A program made the translations under genes and the position numbers. The notes beneath the pieces were generated by a model. It saw only the letters and a list, made by a program, of their open reading frames with translations, did no database searches and was not told the origin of the DNA. This document shows, piece by piece, positions 55,613 through 64,000 of a DNA stretch of 64,000 bases. Source of the DNA: Aquamicrobium sp. (GTDB lineage: Bacteria > Pseudomonadota > Alphaproteobacteria > Rhizobiales > Rhizobiaceae); the NCBI RefSeq assembly GCF_023954335.1, contig NZ_JAMLIE010000004.1:1-64000 (forward strand), read 5' to 3'. Position 1 is the stretch's first letter; every line of letters begins with the position of its first letter.

Positions 55613-56551
55613 ATGAAACCGAAAATCTTCATCGACGGCGAGCACGGCACCACCGGCCTCCAGATCAGGCAGCGCCTCGCCGAGCGCGCCGATCTCGACA
55701 TACTGTCGATCCCCGAGAGCGAGCGGCGCAATCCTACGCTGCGCGAGGAGATGCTCAACGCCGCCGACATCGCCATCCTGTGCCTGCCGGACGACGCCGC
55801 GAAGGAATCGGTCGCCATGGTCGGCGGGGGCAATTCCACCCGCATCATCGACACCTCGACCGCCCACCGCACCGCGCCCGGCTGGGCCTACGGCTTCGCC
55901 GAGATGGACGAGGGTTGGGCGCGGAAAATCGCCGAGGCGCGCCTGGTCGCCAATCCGGGCTGCTACCCGACGGGCGCGATCGGGCTGATCCGGCCGCTGG
56001 TCAAGGCCGGCCTGCTGCCGGCCGACTATCCGGTCACGGTCAACGCGGTGTCGGGCTATACCGGCGGCGGCAAGCAGCTGATCGCCCAGATGGAGGACGA
56101 TGAGAACCCCGCCTACATCGCCGCGCCGCACTTCCTCTACGGGCTGACGCTGGCTCACAAGCACGTGCCGGAGATGCAGCTTCACGGCATGCTCTCCCAC
56201 GCACCGCTGTTCGCGCCGAGCGTCGGCCGCTTCGCGCAGGGCATGATCGTGCAGGCGCCGCTGCATCTGTCGGGGCTGAACGGCGCGCCGCAGCTGGCGG
56301 ACCTCCACGCGGCGCTGGAAAGCCACTATGCCGGCCAGACCGTCATCGAGGTCGTTCCGCTCGCCGAATCGGCACAGCTCACCCGCATCGACCCGACCGA
56401 GCTCAACGACACCGACCGCATGAAGATCTACGTCTTCGGCACCGAGGGCAAGGGACAGGCGAACCTCGTCGCCGTGCTCGACAATCTCGGCAAGGGCGCG
56501 TCGGGCGCCGCGGTGCAGAACATGGACCTGATGCTGGGCAAGACGGCATAG
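55613..56551 (+). CDS. argC: N-acetyl-gamma-glutamyl-phosphate reductase
   Basis: 312-aa reductase of arginine biosynthesis. Type 2 form: starts KIFIDGEHGTTGLQIRQRL, has STAHRTAPGWAYGFAEM, the catalytic Cys in VANPGCYPTGAIGLIRPLV (about residue 117) and KHVPEMQLHGML. Converts N-acetylglutamyl phosphate to the semialdehyde using NADPH. Confidence 0.96.
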   Translation: MKPKIFIDGEHGTTGLQIRQRLAERADLDILSIPESERRNPTLREEMLNAADIAILCLPDDAAKESVAMVGGGNSTRIIDTSTAHRTAPGWAYGFAEMDEGWARKIAEARLVANPGCYPTGAIGLIRPLVKAGLLPADYPVTVNAVSGYTGGGKQLIAQMEDDENPAYIAAPHFLYGLTLAHKHVPEMQLHGMLSHAPLFAPSVGRFAQGMIVQAPLHLSGLNGAPQLADLHAALESHYAGQTVIEVVPLAESAQLTRIDPTELNDTDRMKIYVFGTEGKGQANLVAVLDNLGKGASGAAVQNMDLMLGKTA

Positions 56552-56556
56552 GCCGG

Positions 56557-57396
56557 GTGGAGCCGCCGCCCTGCCCCGCGCATTGGCGCATCGCCGGGGC
56601 GGTGCTTGTCAGCGACGGCATCGGCGGCAAGGTCTGGCGCGCCGAGCGCGCGGATGGCGGCCCGGTCGCGCTCAAGCAGGCGAGCCCGGCGGCGCTCAGC
56701 GAGATCGACGGCGCGGCCGGTTTCCTGCGCTGGGCCAATGGCGACGGCGCGGTGCGCCTGCTCGAACGGGCGGACGACCTCCTGCTGCTCGAATGGGCGG
56801 GAGACTTTAGCCTCGCTGACCACCTCGAACGCCATGGCGACGACAGCGCCACCGGGATCGCGGCCGCGGTGCTGCAACGGCTGCACGCCGCGCGCGACGC
56901 GCCGCCGCCCGCCGCGCTGACGCCGCTTCACGACATTTTCGCCGGCCTTTTTCTCAAGGCGGAAGGCGACAGGCGCGCCGGGCGGCGCACGCAATTCGTC
57001 GAGGCCGCGGAATGCGCGCAGGCGCTGCTGTCGAGCCAGCGTGATATCCGTCCCCTCCATGGCGACGTCCACCACGCGAATATCCTGTACGCGCCGCGCG
57101 GCTGGCTGGCGATAGACCCGAAAGGGCTGATCGGCGAGCCGGCCTTCGATGCCGCCAACCTCTTCTGCAATCCGCTGGAGAAAGATCTGCGCTTCCGCGA
57201 GGAGCGCGCGCTCTCGATGGCCGCGATCCTGTCGCCCGCGCTCGGCTGCGCGGCCGAGCGCCTGCTCGACCACGCCTTCGCCTTTTCCACGCTCTCGGCC
57301 GCCTGGCATATCGAGGACGGCGATCCGGAAGAAGCGGAGCGCAGCCTCGCCGTCGGCCGCGCGGTGCGGGCCGCGCGGGCCCGGCTCATGTCCTGA
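56557..57396 (+). CDS. APH(6)/hydroxyurea-type phosphotransferase
   Basis: 279-aa kinase of the streptomycin 6-phosphotransferase/hydroxyurea-resistance family. The catalytic loop is IRPLHGDVHHANILY (about residue 167) and the metal site LAIDPKGLIGEPAFDAANLFCNP (about 188-210). GTG start at 56557, 5 bases after argC. Chromosomal and in housekeeping context, so it need not confer drug resistance. Its 3' end overlaps that of ctaA by 11 bases on the opposite strand. Confidence 0.87.
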   Translation: MEPPPCPAHWRIAGAVLVSDGIGGKVWRAERADGGPVALKQASPAALSEIDGAAGFLRWANGDGAVRLLERADDLLLLEWAGDFSLADHLERHGDDSATGIAAAVLQRLHAARDAPPPAALTPLHDIFAGLFLKAEGDRRAGRRTQFVEAAECAQALLSSQRDIRPLHGDVHHANILYAPRGWLAIDPKGLIGEPAFDAANLFCNPLEKDLRFREERALSMAAILSPALGCAAERLLDHAFAFSTLSAAWHIEDGDPEEAERSLAVGRAVRAARARLMS

Positions 57397-58483
57397 CGGC
57401 GATCTCCGTCTCCATCGGGTAGCTGCCGCGCGTCGCCCGCCAGTGGGCGGCGGCGAAGCCGAGCACGATGATGGCGAGCGCATGATGCGTCAGCGCCACA
57501 TGCAGGTGAACGAAGGTCAGGAGCGCGAGGATGCCCATCGCCACCTGCGTCAGCATCAGCCCGAACAGCAGCACGGCGCGCCGCGCATGGGTCGAGCCCG
57601 GCTCGGCCCGCCACGTGGCGACGGCGTGCCAGAGCGAGACGACGAACAGGAGATAGGCGCCGAGCCGGTGGACGAACTGCACCGTCAGCGGGTTCTCGAA
57701 GAAATTGGTCCACGCCGGCTGCATGGCGAGCAATCCTTCCGGCCACACCTGCCCGTCCATCAGCGGCCAGGTGTTGTAGGTCAGCCCGGCATGAAGGCCT
57801 GCGACCAGCGCGCCGAGCCATATCTGGATGAGGACGAGAAGGACGATCCAGCCGGCCCATCGTTGCGTCGAGCGCCCGGCCGGACCGGCCGAATAGGATG
57901 CCAGCCCGCGCGCGACCAGCATCGTCGCGGTGAAGATGACGCAGGCGAGCAGGAGGTGGATCGCCAGCCGGTACTGGCTGACGAACAGCCGCTCGGTCAG
58001 GCCCGACGACACCATCCACCAGCCGATGAAGCCCTGGAAGCCACCGAGCAGGAACAGCCCGACGAGCTTCGGCTTCAGCTGCCGCTCCAGCCGCCCCGTG
58101 ACCCAGAAGAAGGCGAGCGGCACCGCGACCAGCAGGCCGACGCCGCGCGCCAGCAGCCGGTGCGCCCATTCCCACCAGAAGATGACCTTGAACTCGTCGA
58201 GGCTCATGCCCTTGTTGAGTTCCTGATATTGCGGGATCTGGCGGTACTTCTCCAGTTCCTCCTGCCATTCGGCCTCGTTCACCGGCGGAATAACGCCGTG
58301 GATCGGCTTCCATTCGGTGATGGAGAGGCCCGAGCCGGTCAGCCGCGTCGCCCCGCCGACGACGAACAGCGCGAAAAGCACCAGGATCACCGCATAGAGC
58401 CACCAGCGCACCATGGCGCGGTTGCGCATCTCGCGGTTTCTGGCCGAAACGGGTTCCAGGGCTGTCAGTGCCTGGTCGGTCAT
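57386..58483 (-). CDS. ctaA: Heme A synthase (COX15/CtaA)
   Basis: 365-aa inner-membrane monooxygenase that converts heme O to heme A for aa3 oxidase. Eight membrane helices in two halves. Conserved signatures are GGATRLTGSGLSITEWKPI (about residues 43-61), FWWEWAHRLLAR with a heme His, YRLAIHLLLA and VQFVHRLGAYLLF, plus THHALAI. Type 2 (alphaproteobacterial/mitochondrial) length. ATG at 58481-58483 begins MTDQALTALEPV. Confidence 0.96.
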   Translation of the reverse strand: MTDQALTALEPVSARNREMRNRAMVRWWLYAVILVLFALFVVGGATRLTGSGLSITEWKPIHGVIPPVNEAEWQEELEKYRQIPQYQELNKGMSLDEFKVIFWWEWAHRLLARGVGLLVAVPLAFFWVTGRLERQLKPKLVGLFLLGGFQGFIGWWMVSSGLTERLFVSQYRLAIHLLLACVIFTATMLVARGLASYSAGPAGRSTQRWAGWIVLLVLIQIWLGALVAGLHAGLTYNTWPLMDGQVWPEGLLAMQPAWTNFFENPLTVQFVHRLGAYLLFVVSLWHAVATWRAEPGSTHARRAVLLFGLMLTQVAMGILALLTFVHLHVALTHHALAIIVLGFAAAHWRATRGSYPMETEIAVRT

Positions 58484-58684
58484 GGCGTCCTCGCTGGGGC
58501 ATCCTCGCTGGGTTTCCGGGGCGGAAGCCTTGCCAGCTTCGTCGCGCATCGCCGCCTGTAACACAAGCTGTAACATGGGGCGCGGCCGCGCGACATGCCG
58601 TCGCGTCCGCCGCGCGCTTTCGACCCAGCATTTGCACGATCGGCGCAATGCGACTATGTCGTGGCGCAAAGGGAAGCCGAACCC

Positions 58685-58903
58685 ATGCCCGTGCGCGTGA
58701 AGAAACTGATAGGCACCGTGCTGCTGGTGCTGCTCGTCGCCATCTATGCGCTGATCGCGACCATCGTCGCGGTCGCCCAGCTGTCGCAGTCGGGCCCGCT
58801 GGTGCATCTGGCCTATTTCTTCTTCACCGGCTTCCTGTGGGTGCTGCCCGCCATGCTCATCGTCAACTGGATGGTGAAGCCGCCGCGGGGCAAGGCCGGC
58901 TGA
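58685..58903 (+). CDS. DUF2842-like small membrane protein
   Basis: 72-aa protein: VRVKKLIGTVLLVLLVAIYA (helix 1) and VHLAYFFFTGFLWVLPAMLI (helix 2), ending NWMVKPPRGKAG. This matches the DUF2842 pattern, a family common in Rhizobiales and of unknown function. Divergent from ctaA. Confidence 0.82.
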   Translation: MPVRVKKLIGTVLLVLLVAIYALIATIVAVAQLSQSGPLVHLAYFFFTGFLWVLPAMLIVNWMVKPPRGKAG

Positions 58904-58962
58904 TCTCGGGAACCCCGGACGGGAATCGGACGTTTCTTCTGCACGAACGCAGGAGAACGACC

Positions 58963-59187
58963 ATGAAAACCCGACTCTGGATCGCCGCGATGGTCTACCC
59001 GATGGTCAACGCCGTGTTCTTCGGCGTCTTCGCCATCGCCGTCCTGTCGATACCGGCCCTTAACGAGGCGGCATCGACGCTCTTTCCGATCATCGTCCCG
59101 GCGAGCTTCGTGCTTTCGCTGCCGGTGGCGTGGCTTCTCGCGCCGCGTCTGCGCCTTCGCTACTGGCGCGATGGACATGCGACGTGA
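58963..59187 (+). CDS. Small two-helix membrane protein
   Basis: 74-aa protein with two hydrophobic helices (about residues 7-30 and 42-62) and a basic end (LAPRLRLRYWRDGHAT). AGGAGA lies 9 bases before the ATG. No family recognised. Confidence 0.72.
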   Translation: MKTRLWIAAMVYPMVNAVFFGVFAIAVLSIPALNEAASTLFPIIVPASFVLSLPVAWLLAPRLRLRYWRDGHAT

Positions 59188-59234
59188 GCGCGCTGGCGCA
59201 TTGAGCCTGACGCGCCGACGTCTATCCTGGGCGG

Positions 59235-59945
59235 ATGACCTATACGCTCGTCACCGCCAACCGGAACTATTCCAGCTGGAGCCTTCGTCCGTGGATCCTG
59301 ATGAAGGCGCTGGAGATTCCGTTCGCGGACCGCCTGCACCCGTTCGGCGGTCTGGTCAATTATGACGCGTTTCGCGGCTTCTCGCCCACCGGGCAGGTGC
59401 CGGCGCTGATCGACGGCGAGCGTACCATATGGGATTCGCTCGGCATCGCGCTCTATCTCGCCGACCGCCATCCCGGCGTCTGGCCGGCCGTGGAGCGCAC
59501 GGCGGCGCGCGCCTTCGCCCAGTGCGCGGTATCGGAGATGCACAGCGGCTTCACCGCCATGCGCAGCGACTGTCCGATGAATGTCGGTGTCCGGGTCAGG
59601 CCGAAGCCGATGTCGGACGCGCTCCTGCGCGACATCGCACGGCTGGAGGAAATCTTCACCGAAGGCCTGTCGCGCTTCGGCGGGCCGTGGCTTGCCGGCG
59701 ACACGTTCTGCGCCCTCGACGCCTTCTTCGCCCCGGTGGCCTTGCGCATCCGCACCTACGGTCTCGATGTCGGGCCGGGTCAGGCATGGGTGGCGCGCAT
59801 CCTCGACCATCCGGCGATGAAACAATGGGAGCGCGAGGCGCTGGCCGAAACGTGGCGGGAGGCGGGCCACGAGGCCGAGCTGGCCGCCGCCGGCACGGTG
59901 ATCGAGGATTTCAGGGCTGCCCCTGAGGCAGCCGCCGACACCTAG
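59235..59945 (+). CDS. Glutathione S-transferase-family protein
   Basis: 236-aa GST: thioredoxin-like N-terminal domain opening with LVTANRNYSSWSLRPWILMK (active-site Ser in SSWSLRP) and the glutathione-contacting GQVPALIDGERTIWDSLGIALYL, then an all-helical C-terminal domain. Its stop is part of an 18-base direct repeat shared with the convergent deacetylase gene. Confidence 0.9.
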   Translation: MTYTLVTANRNYSSWSLRPWILMKALEIPFADRLHPFGGLVNYDAFRGFSPTGQVPALIDGERTIWDSLGIALYLADRHPGVWPAVERTAARAFAQCAVSEMHSGFTAMRSDCPMNVGVRVRPKPMSDALLRDIARLEEIFTEGLSRFGGPWLAGDTFCALDAFFAPVALRIRTYGLDVGPGQAWVARILDHPAMKQWEREALAETWREAGHEAELAAAGTVIEDFRAAPEAAADT

Positions 59946-59977
59946 ACCGTCACCAGCCGCTAGACCGTCACCAGCCG
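59942..59977. repeat. 18-base tandem duplication at convergent stop codons
   Basis: CTAGACCGTCACCAGCCG occurs twice in direct succession. Each copy begins with CTAG, which holds a TAG stop on both strands. The GST gene ends in the first copy and the deacetylase gene in the second, so the ancestral genes probably shared one 4-base overlapping stop before duplication. Confidence 0.9.
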
Positions 59978-60991
59978 CCTTCCCCTGCCGGCCAGCAGCG
60001 TCGTCAGCCCCGACATCAGCGTGCGCGTCGCCGCCACGGTTTGGAAATTGCCGTTGACCGAGATGCGTGGCAGCGCGTGGGGATGGCCGGCATGGCCGGG
60101 CAGAAGGACGCCATGGCGCGTGGTGACGGCGGTTTCGAACCCCGCCTCGGCGGCAAGCGCCGCCTCGCGCGCACCCGCCGCCGCCGGGCCGCCATAGGGA
60201 TAGGCGAAGTGCCGCGGCCTGACGCCCGTCTCCGCCTCGATGATCGCGGCGGAGCCGCGCATTTCCCGCAGGACGTCGTCCGCGTCGAGCCGCTTCACGT
60301 TGGCATGATGCACCGTATGCGCGCCGAGCGTCGCCAGCGGGTGCGCCGTCAGCGCCCGCAATTCATCCCAGTCCATGAACCGGCGTCTCGGGCCCGCGAT
60401 GCCGCCGAGGGCGCACAGCGCCGCCTGTTGGTCCTTTTCCGCCACCTCCTGCGACAGCCACGCCATCAGCCGGCGGGCCGCGCGGCGCTTCTCGTCCATG
60501 CCGCCGCAGGAAAGCGCTTCTCCGGTCTCCGGCAGGCGCACCTCGTCCCGCGCCGTCACCAGCTCCTCGATCACCTCCCACCACGGCAGGGTCTCCCCGG
60601 AGACGAGCGCGGGCGCGACATAGACGGTGAACAGCGCTTGATGGGCCTCGAAGACCGGCAGCGCCTCGGTTAAATTGTCGAGATAGGCGTCGTCTGCGGT
60701 GATCGCGACCACCTGATGCCCGCGCCCGGCACGCACTATCGCGGGAATCTCGTCCATCGCCACGATCGCCTGCCCGCGCCGGCGAATGTCGGCCAGCAGC
60801 CGGTCGAGGAAGTCCGGCGTGATCGTCAGGCCGCTATTGACCCCGAGCGGCGACCAGCTCTCCCGCGTCACCCGGTGCAGCATCAGGATCGCGCCGCACC
60901 CCGACAGGAAGGGCCTCGCCAGCGCCGCCGCGCCCGACAGGCGCAGCGCGCCGAGCATCAGTCCGATTGCCGCGTTCTTCCCATCGACCAT
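59960..60991 (-). CDS. Polysaccharide deacetylase (NodB-like)
   Basis: 343-aa carbohydrate esterase 4-type protein. The NodB core shows ILMLHRVT, the Asp pair in AITADDAYLDN (usual TFDDG altered to TADDA) and the zinc His pair in GAHTVHHANV, then FAYPYGGPA. Two hydrophobic stretches near the N-terminus may anchor it. The altered first motif leaves activity likely but not certain. It faces polysaccharide-related genes. Confidence 0.85.
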   Translation of the reverse strand: MVDGKNAAIGLMLGALRLSGAAALARPFLSGCGAILMLHRVTRESWSPLGVNSGLTITPDFLDRLLADIRRRGQAIVAMDEIPAIVRAGRGHQVVAITADDAYLDNLTEALPVFEAHQALFTVYVAPALVSGETLPWWEVIEELVTARDEVRLPETGEALSCGGMDEKRRAARRLMAWLSQEVAEKDQQAALCALGGIAGPRRRFMDWDELRALTAHPLATLGAHTVHHANVKRLDADDVLREMRGSAAIIEAETGVRPRHFAYPYGGPAAAGAREAALAAEAGFETAVTTRHGVLLPGHAGHPHALPRISVNGNFQTVAATRTLMSGLTTLLAGRGRRLVTV

Positions 60992-61088
60992 TGATTCACT
61001 TTTTCGCCATACGCTTCAGGCCGCCCGTCGAGCGAAAGCCGGCCGAAGGGCCGCCCCGCCCGCAGCTTTAGACGAGAAGGATTTCGGT

Positions 61089-62288
61089 ATGGTTGACATC
61101 GGCGCGGTTTCCCCGGCCCGGCGCGAGGCGGATGCAAGACCCATGGACGCCGCTGTCTCCACGATCGAGGTCGAGGCCGCCAATGCCTCGGCGCTCGCCG
61201 GCTACGAGGCCTTTTGCAGCGGCGGCCTCCTCGGCCCGGCGCAGCACCCGGTATGGGTGCGCGCGTGGATCGGAGCCATGAAGGTCGACGCGATCATCGT
61301 CACCGTCCGCCTCGAGGGGCGCCCGCTCGTCAAGCTCGCGCTCGAAGTGGTGGAAAAAGGTCCGTTCCGCATCGCCCGCTTCACCGGCGGCAGCCACGCC
61401 AACGGCAATTTCGCGGCGCTTGCCGCAGGCACGCAGGTTTCGCTGACGCGCGCGGAAAAGGCCGCGCTAACCGTGGCGCTGCGCAAGGCGCGGCCCGACA
61501 TCGACCTCGTGCATCTTTCGCGCCAAAACCCGCATTTCGACGGCGTCGCCAACCCGCTCGCCGGCCTGGCGACGATGACGAGCCCCAACGTCTCGCTCGC
61601 CGCCCGGCTCGACGGCGGGTTCGAGGCGCTGCTCGACCGCGCCGGCCGCAAGCGCAAGGTCAAGCACTACAAGAAGCAGCTTTCCAAGTTCAAGCACGAC
61701 GGCGGCTTCAGCCTGATCGAGCCACGAACGCCGCAGGAGGTCGAGCGCCTGCTCGACGCCTTCTTCACGCTGAAGGGCGAGCGCCTGCGCAAGATGGGCA
61801 TCGCCGACATCTTCATGGACGAGGACCTGCGCGCCTTCTTCCGCACGCTCGCGCTCGCCTCGCTGGAGACGGAGCCGGCGCCCTTCATGCTGCACGGGCT
61901 CGAGGTCGGCGGCAGGGTCATCGCCGTCAACGGGCTGAGCGTCACCGGCCACAGCCTCGTCTACGAGTTCTCCGGCATCGATGACAGCGACCCGACCACC
62001 AGTCCCGGCTATTTCCTGAACTACAACAGCATCGACAAGGCGTGCAGCCTCGGCAAGAAGCTCTACGATTTCAGCGTCGGCGACGAGCGCTTCAAGCGCA
62101 GCTGGGCCGATGTCGAGACCTGGCAGTTCGAGACGCTGCTGCCGCTCAGCGGCAAGGGGCGGCTGCTCGCCCTCTACGAGCGCAGCCGCGCCACGGCCGT
62201 CCGTTCCATCAAGTCGAACGACCGGCTCTGGCAGATGGTGAAGAAGCTGCGCGCGCGCCTCGGCGGCGGGCAGCACCAGAGCGAATAG
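61089..62288 (+). CDS. CelD/FemAB-like GNAT acyltransferase
   Basis: 399-aa protein of the Acetyltransf_6 (CelD/BcsL) family: an N-terminal domain with ALAGYEAFCSGGLLGPAQHP, then the acyltransferase half with KHYKKQLSKFKHDGGFSL, FTLKGERLRKMGIADIF and the C-terminal YFLNYNSIDKACSLGKKLYDF. Members act in exopolysaccharide or cell-wall modification. AAGGA lies 7 bases before the ATG. Divergent from the deacetylase gene; both fit an exopolysaccharide region. Confidence 0.85.
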   Translation: MVDIGAVSPARREADARPMDAAVSTIEVEAANASALAGYEAFCSGGLLGPAQHPVWVRAWIGAMKVDAIIVTVRLEGRPLVKLALEVVEKGPFRIARFTGGSHANGNFAALAAGTQVSLTRAEKAALTVALRKARPDIDLVHLSRQNPHFDGVANPLAGLATMTSPNVSLAARLDGGFEALLDRAGRKRKVKHYKKQLSKFKHDGGFSLIEPRTPQEVERLLDAFFTLKGERLRKMGIADIFMDEDLRAFFRTLALASLETEPAPFMLHGLEVGGRVIAVNGLSVTGHSLVYEFSGIDDSDPTTSPGYFLNYNSIDKACSLGKKLYDFSVGDERFKRSWADVETWQFETLLPLSGKGRLLALYERSRATAVRSIKSNDRLWQMVKKLRARLGGGQHQSE

Positions 62289-62301
62289 GAAAGGCCGGCT
62301 T

Positions 62302-64000
62302 CTACGCCGCCGCGCCCCTGCGCCGCCTGCCGCGCGAAGGCCGCCCGGCCGGCGTCACGGTCAGCGCCAGCCCGTAGCCGCATGCCTCGACATCGGCAAC
62401 AGTCGCGGCAACGGCCGGGTCGAGCGGGTCGACGGCGCCGATCAAGACCTCGGCATAGTCGTCCGCCACCGCCTCGATGGTCTGCGCGTCGGTCGCGCCG
62501 CATTCGATGACGACGATGTCGTAGGTGCCGTCGAGCGCGTCGAGGATCATCGGCAGGCGGTCGGCCGCCCGCATCGCCTTGACCGGGTCCGCCGTCCCGG
62601 CCGGGGTGACGTGGCACGCGGAATAGAGATCGCCGTGGATGATGTCGGCGAACTGCGCCTGCCCGGCCAGAAGGTCGGTGATGCCAGGATGGCGGGCGCT
62701 GTCGAGCATTGCCGCCGAGGGCGCGCCCGACCAGGTCAGGTCGAGATAGAGCGTCTTCAGGCCGGCATCGGCCAGTTCGCGCGCGACCATCACCGAAACG
62801 GCGGTCGCCTCGTCGCCTTCCGGCGAGATGAACACGGCGCGGCCGGCATCCCCGTCGATCAGGTGATCGGCGATCCCGGCAACGGTGATTTCCTCGGGCC
62901 TCGTGCTTGCCATCGTCGTCTGGTCCTCTTCAATACGGTCTGCGTCCGCATCCGCGAACCGCGTCTCGTCATCCACGTCTTCGACAGCCGGCTCGTCCGG
63001 GAGGGAGGCGGCATGCGCCGGCTCCACGGGCGGCGTCCATTCCGCCGGTTCCGGCAGGGCGATTTCGGCCTCGTGCTCGCGCGCGGCCAGCGTGGGAACC
63101 GGCGCGGGAGCCGGCTCCATCGCCGGATCCTCCTCCACCCGCACCAGCGAGCCGGCGGCCGGGCGCATGGCGCGGCCGCTGAACAGCTCGCGCAGCAGCA
63201 CGATCACGGCGATGACCAGCAGCGAGCCGGCGAAGGCGGCGGCGAGGATCGGCACCATCTTGGGGAAGTAGGCCTCGTGCGGCGGCTGGGCGGCATCAAG
63301 GATGCGCGCATCCGCGGGCAGGGAGGCGCTGTCGGCGCGCCCCGCCGCCTCGCGATAGCGCGCCAGATAGGTTTCGAGCAGCGCCCGCTGGGCGAGCGCC
63401 TCGCGCTCCAGCTCCCGCAGCTCGACCTCGTCGTCCCCGGCCTGCGCCGACGCGGCCTTGAGCCGGTTGACCTCGACGACGAGCCGCTGCTCGCGCGCCC
63501 GCGCCGCCTCGGCTCCGTTCTCGGCCGAGGCCAGCACCTTGCGCACCTCGGCGCGCAACTGCCGGCCGCTCTCGTCGAGCTGCGCCCGCAGCGCGCGCAT
63601 GCGCGGGTGATTCTCGAGGAGCGAGGCCGACAGGTCGGCAAGCTCGGTCTCGATCTGCGCCTGACGCTCGCGCAGGCGCTGCACCATCGGCGAAGCCAGC
63701 ACCTCGGGCATCGTCTCGGCGCTCTCGCCGCTGTTCAGGGCTTCCCGGATCGTCACCGCCTTCGCTTCGGCGGTCGAGCGCTCGGCGCGCGCGCGCGTCA
63801 GCTCGCTCGAGATTTCGGCGAGCTCCTGCGTCGGCAGCACCGAATTGTTCTGTCCGACCAGCAGGCCGGAACTGGCGCGATAGTCGGCGACCCGCGCCTC
63901 GGCCTCGCGCACACGCTGGCGCAGTTGCTCGATGTTCGGCTCCAGCCACTGGCTGGCGTCGGCGCTGGTCTGGCGCTTGGCCTGTTCCTGCGCGGCGACA
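62302..64000 (-). CDS. Wzz/GumC-type exopolysaccharide co-polymerase (partial, N-terminus beyond window)
   Basis: At least 565 residues; the N-terminal part lies past the right edge. A long coiled coil (Gln/Glu/Arg-rich, about 63400-64000) leads to a periplasmic-side end and one membrane helix VPILAAAFAGSLLVIAVIVL (about 63180-63250). A Pro/Glu/Asp-rich linker then joins a cytoplasmic domain shaped like the BY-kinase ATPase. In that domain the Walker A site reads FISPEGDEATAVSV with no Lys, and Walker A' reads LYLDLTWSGAP; the C-terminus is basic and lacks a Tyr cluster. It thus looks like a chain-length regulator with a dead kinase domain. Confidence 0.85.
   Translation of the reverse strand, partial: VAAQEQAKRQTSADASQWLEPNIEQLRQRVREAEARVADYRASSGLLVGQNNSVLPTQELAEISSELTRARAERSTAEAKAVTIREALNSGESAETMPEVLASPMVQRLRERQAQIETELADLSASLLENHPRMRALRAQLDESGRQLRAEVRKVLASAENGAEAARAREQRLVVEVNRLKAASAQAGDDEVELRELEREALAQRALLETYLARYREAAGRADSASLPADARILDAAQPPHEAYFPKMVPILAAAFAGSLLVIAVIVLLRELFSGRAMRPAAGSLVRVEEDPAMEPAPAPVPTLAAREHEAEIALPEPAEWTPPVEPAHAASLPDEPAVEDVDDETRFADADADRIEEDQTTMASTRPEEITVAGIADHLIDGDAGRAVFISPEGDEATAVSVMVARELADAGLKTLYLDLTWSGAPSAAMLDSARHPGITDLLAGQAQFADIIHGDLYSACHVTPAGTADPVKAMRAADRLPMILDALDGTYDIVVIECGATDAQTIEAVADDYAEVLIGAVDPLDPAVAATVADVEACGYGLALTVTPAGRPSRGRRRRGAAA

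Noticed and set aside
56557..57396. Acquired antibiotic-resistance gene
   Set aside because: The APH(6)-type kinase lies in a housekeeping context without mobile elements and shares the composition of its neighbours, so transfer is not supported.

Overview
The window is a high-GC, gene-dense chromosomal segment that looks like an alphaproteobacterium of the order Hyphomicrobiales (Rhizobiales), probably close to the Mesorhizobium/Phyllobacteriaceae group. This is judged from gene content and order, not from a database search. Supporting marks are the split pntAA-pntAB-pntB operon led by an aa3 oxidase subunit IV gene, the clpP-clpX-lon-hupB block, the metY/CoA-binding/rplM-rpsI/speB/argC block, several TRAP and Liv-type transporters, CtrA-type DNA boxes, and a rhizobial REP/RIME-like palindromic pair. 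I see no rRNA, tRNA, CRISPR array, prophage or insertion sequence.

Layout. 1-4.7 kb: a minus-strand operon for proton-translocating transhydrogenase with small membrane proteins and a partial phosphotransferase. 5.0-5.6 kb: a secreted, beta-rich unknown. 5.6-14.1 kb: a branched-chain (Liv) ABC transporter with an acyl-CoA ligase, a 46-aa DUF3096 protein and a Crp/Fnr regulator. 14.2-17.5 kb: an N-acyl amino acid synthase-like gene with three CtrA boxes in its promoter, then a membrane GGDEF-EAL protein. 17.6-21.1 kb: a giant fused indolepyruvate ferredoxin oxidoreductase. 21.3-24.5 kb: a first TRAP transporter with a TakP-like binding protein. 24.7-31.2 kb: assorted metabolism and regulators (ExoD, a PuuD-like hydrolase, an Inh-type inhibitor, a LacI/2-hydroxyacid dehydrogenase pair with a clear operator, an EamA permease, MarR, creatininase).

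31.3-33.7 kb: a COG0523 metallochaperone-like GTPase with a His-rich insert, an unknown, and a WD40 protein. 34.3-41.9 kb: a catabolic-looking locus of class III aminotransferase, glutamine-synthetase-like gene interrupted by an in-frame amber codon, RpiR regulator, formylglutamate-amidohydrolase-like enzyme and a second TRAP transporter. 42.0-47.5 kb: HU, Lon, ClpX, ClpP. 47.6-53.2 kb: FAD oxidoreductase, cupin, O-acetylhomoserine sulfhydrylase, CoA-binding, VOC, enoyl-CoA hydratase and thioesterase genes. 53.3-57.4 kb: rplM-rpsI behind a strong promoter and structured leader, then agmatinase, argC and an APH(6)-type kinase. 57.4-60.0 kb: heme A synthase, two small membrane proteins and a GST. 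60.0-64.0 kb: polysaccharide functions (deacetylase, CelD/FemAB-like acyltransferase, and a Wzz/GumC-type protein cut by the window end).

The most notable signals are the amber codon inside the glutamine-synthetase-like gene, the three TTAA-N7-TTAA boxes before the FeeM-like gene, the RpiR/FGase/TRAP/aminotransferase/GS locus as a candidate uptake-and-catabolism system of unknown substrate, the CobW/unknown/WD40 trio, and several regulatory palindromes and repeats between genes.
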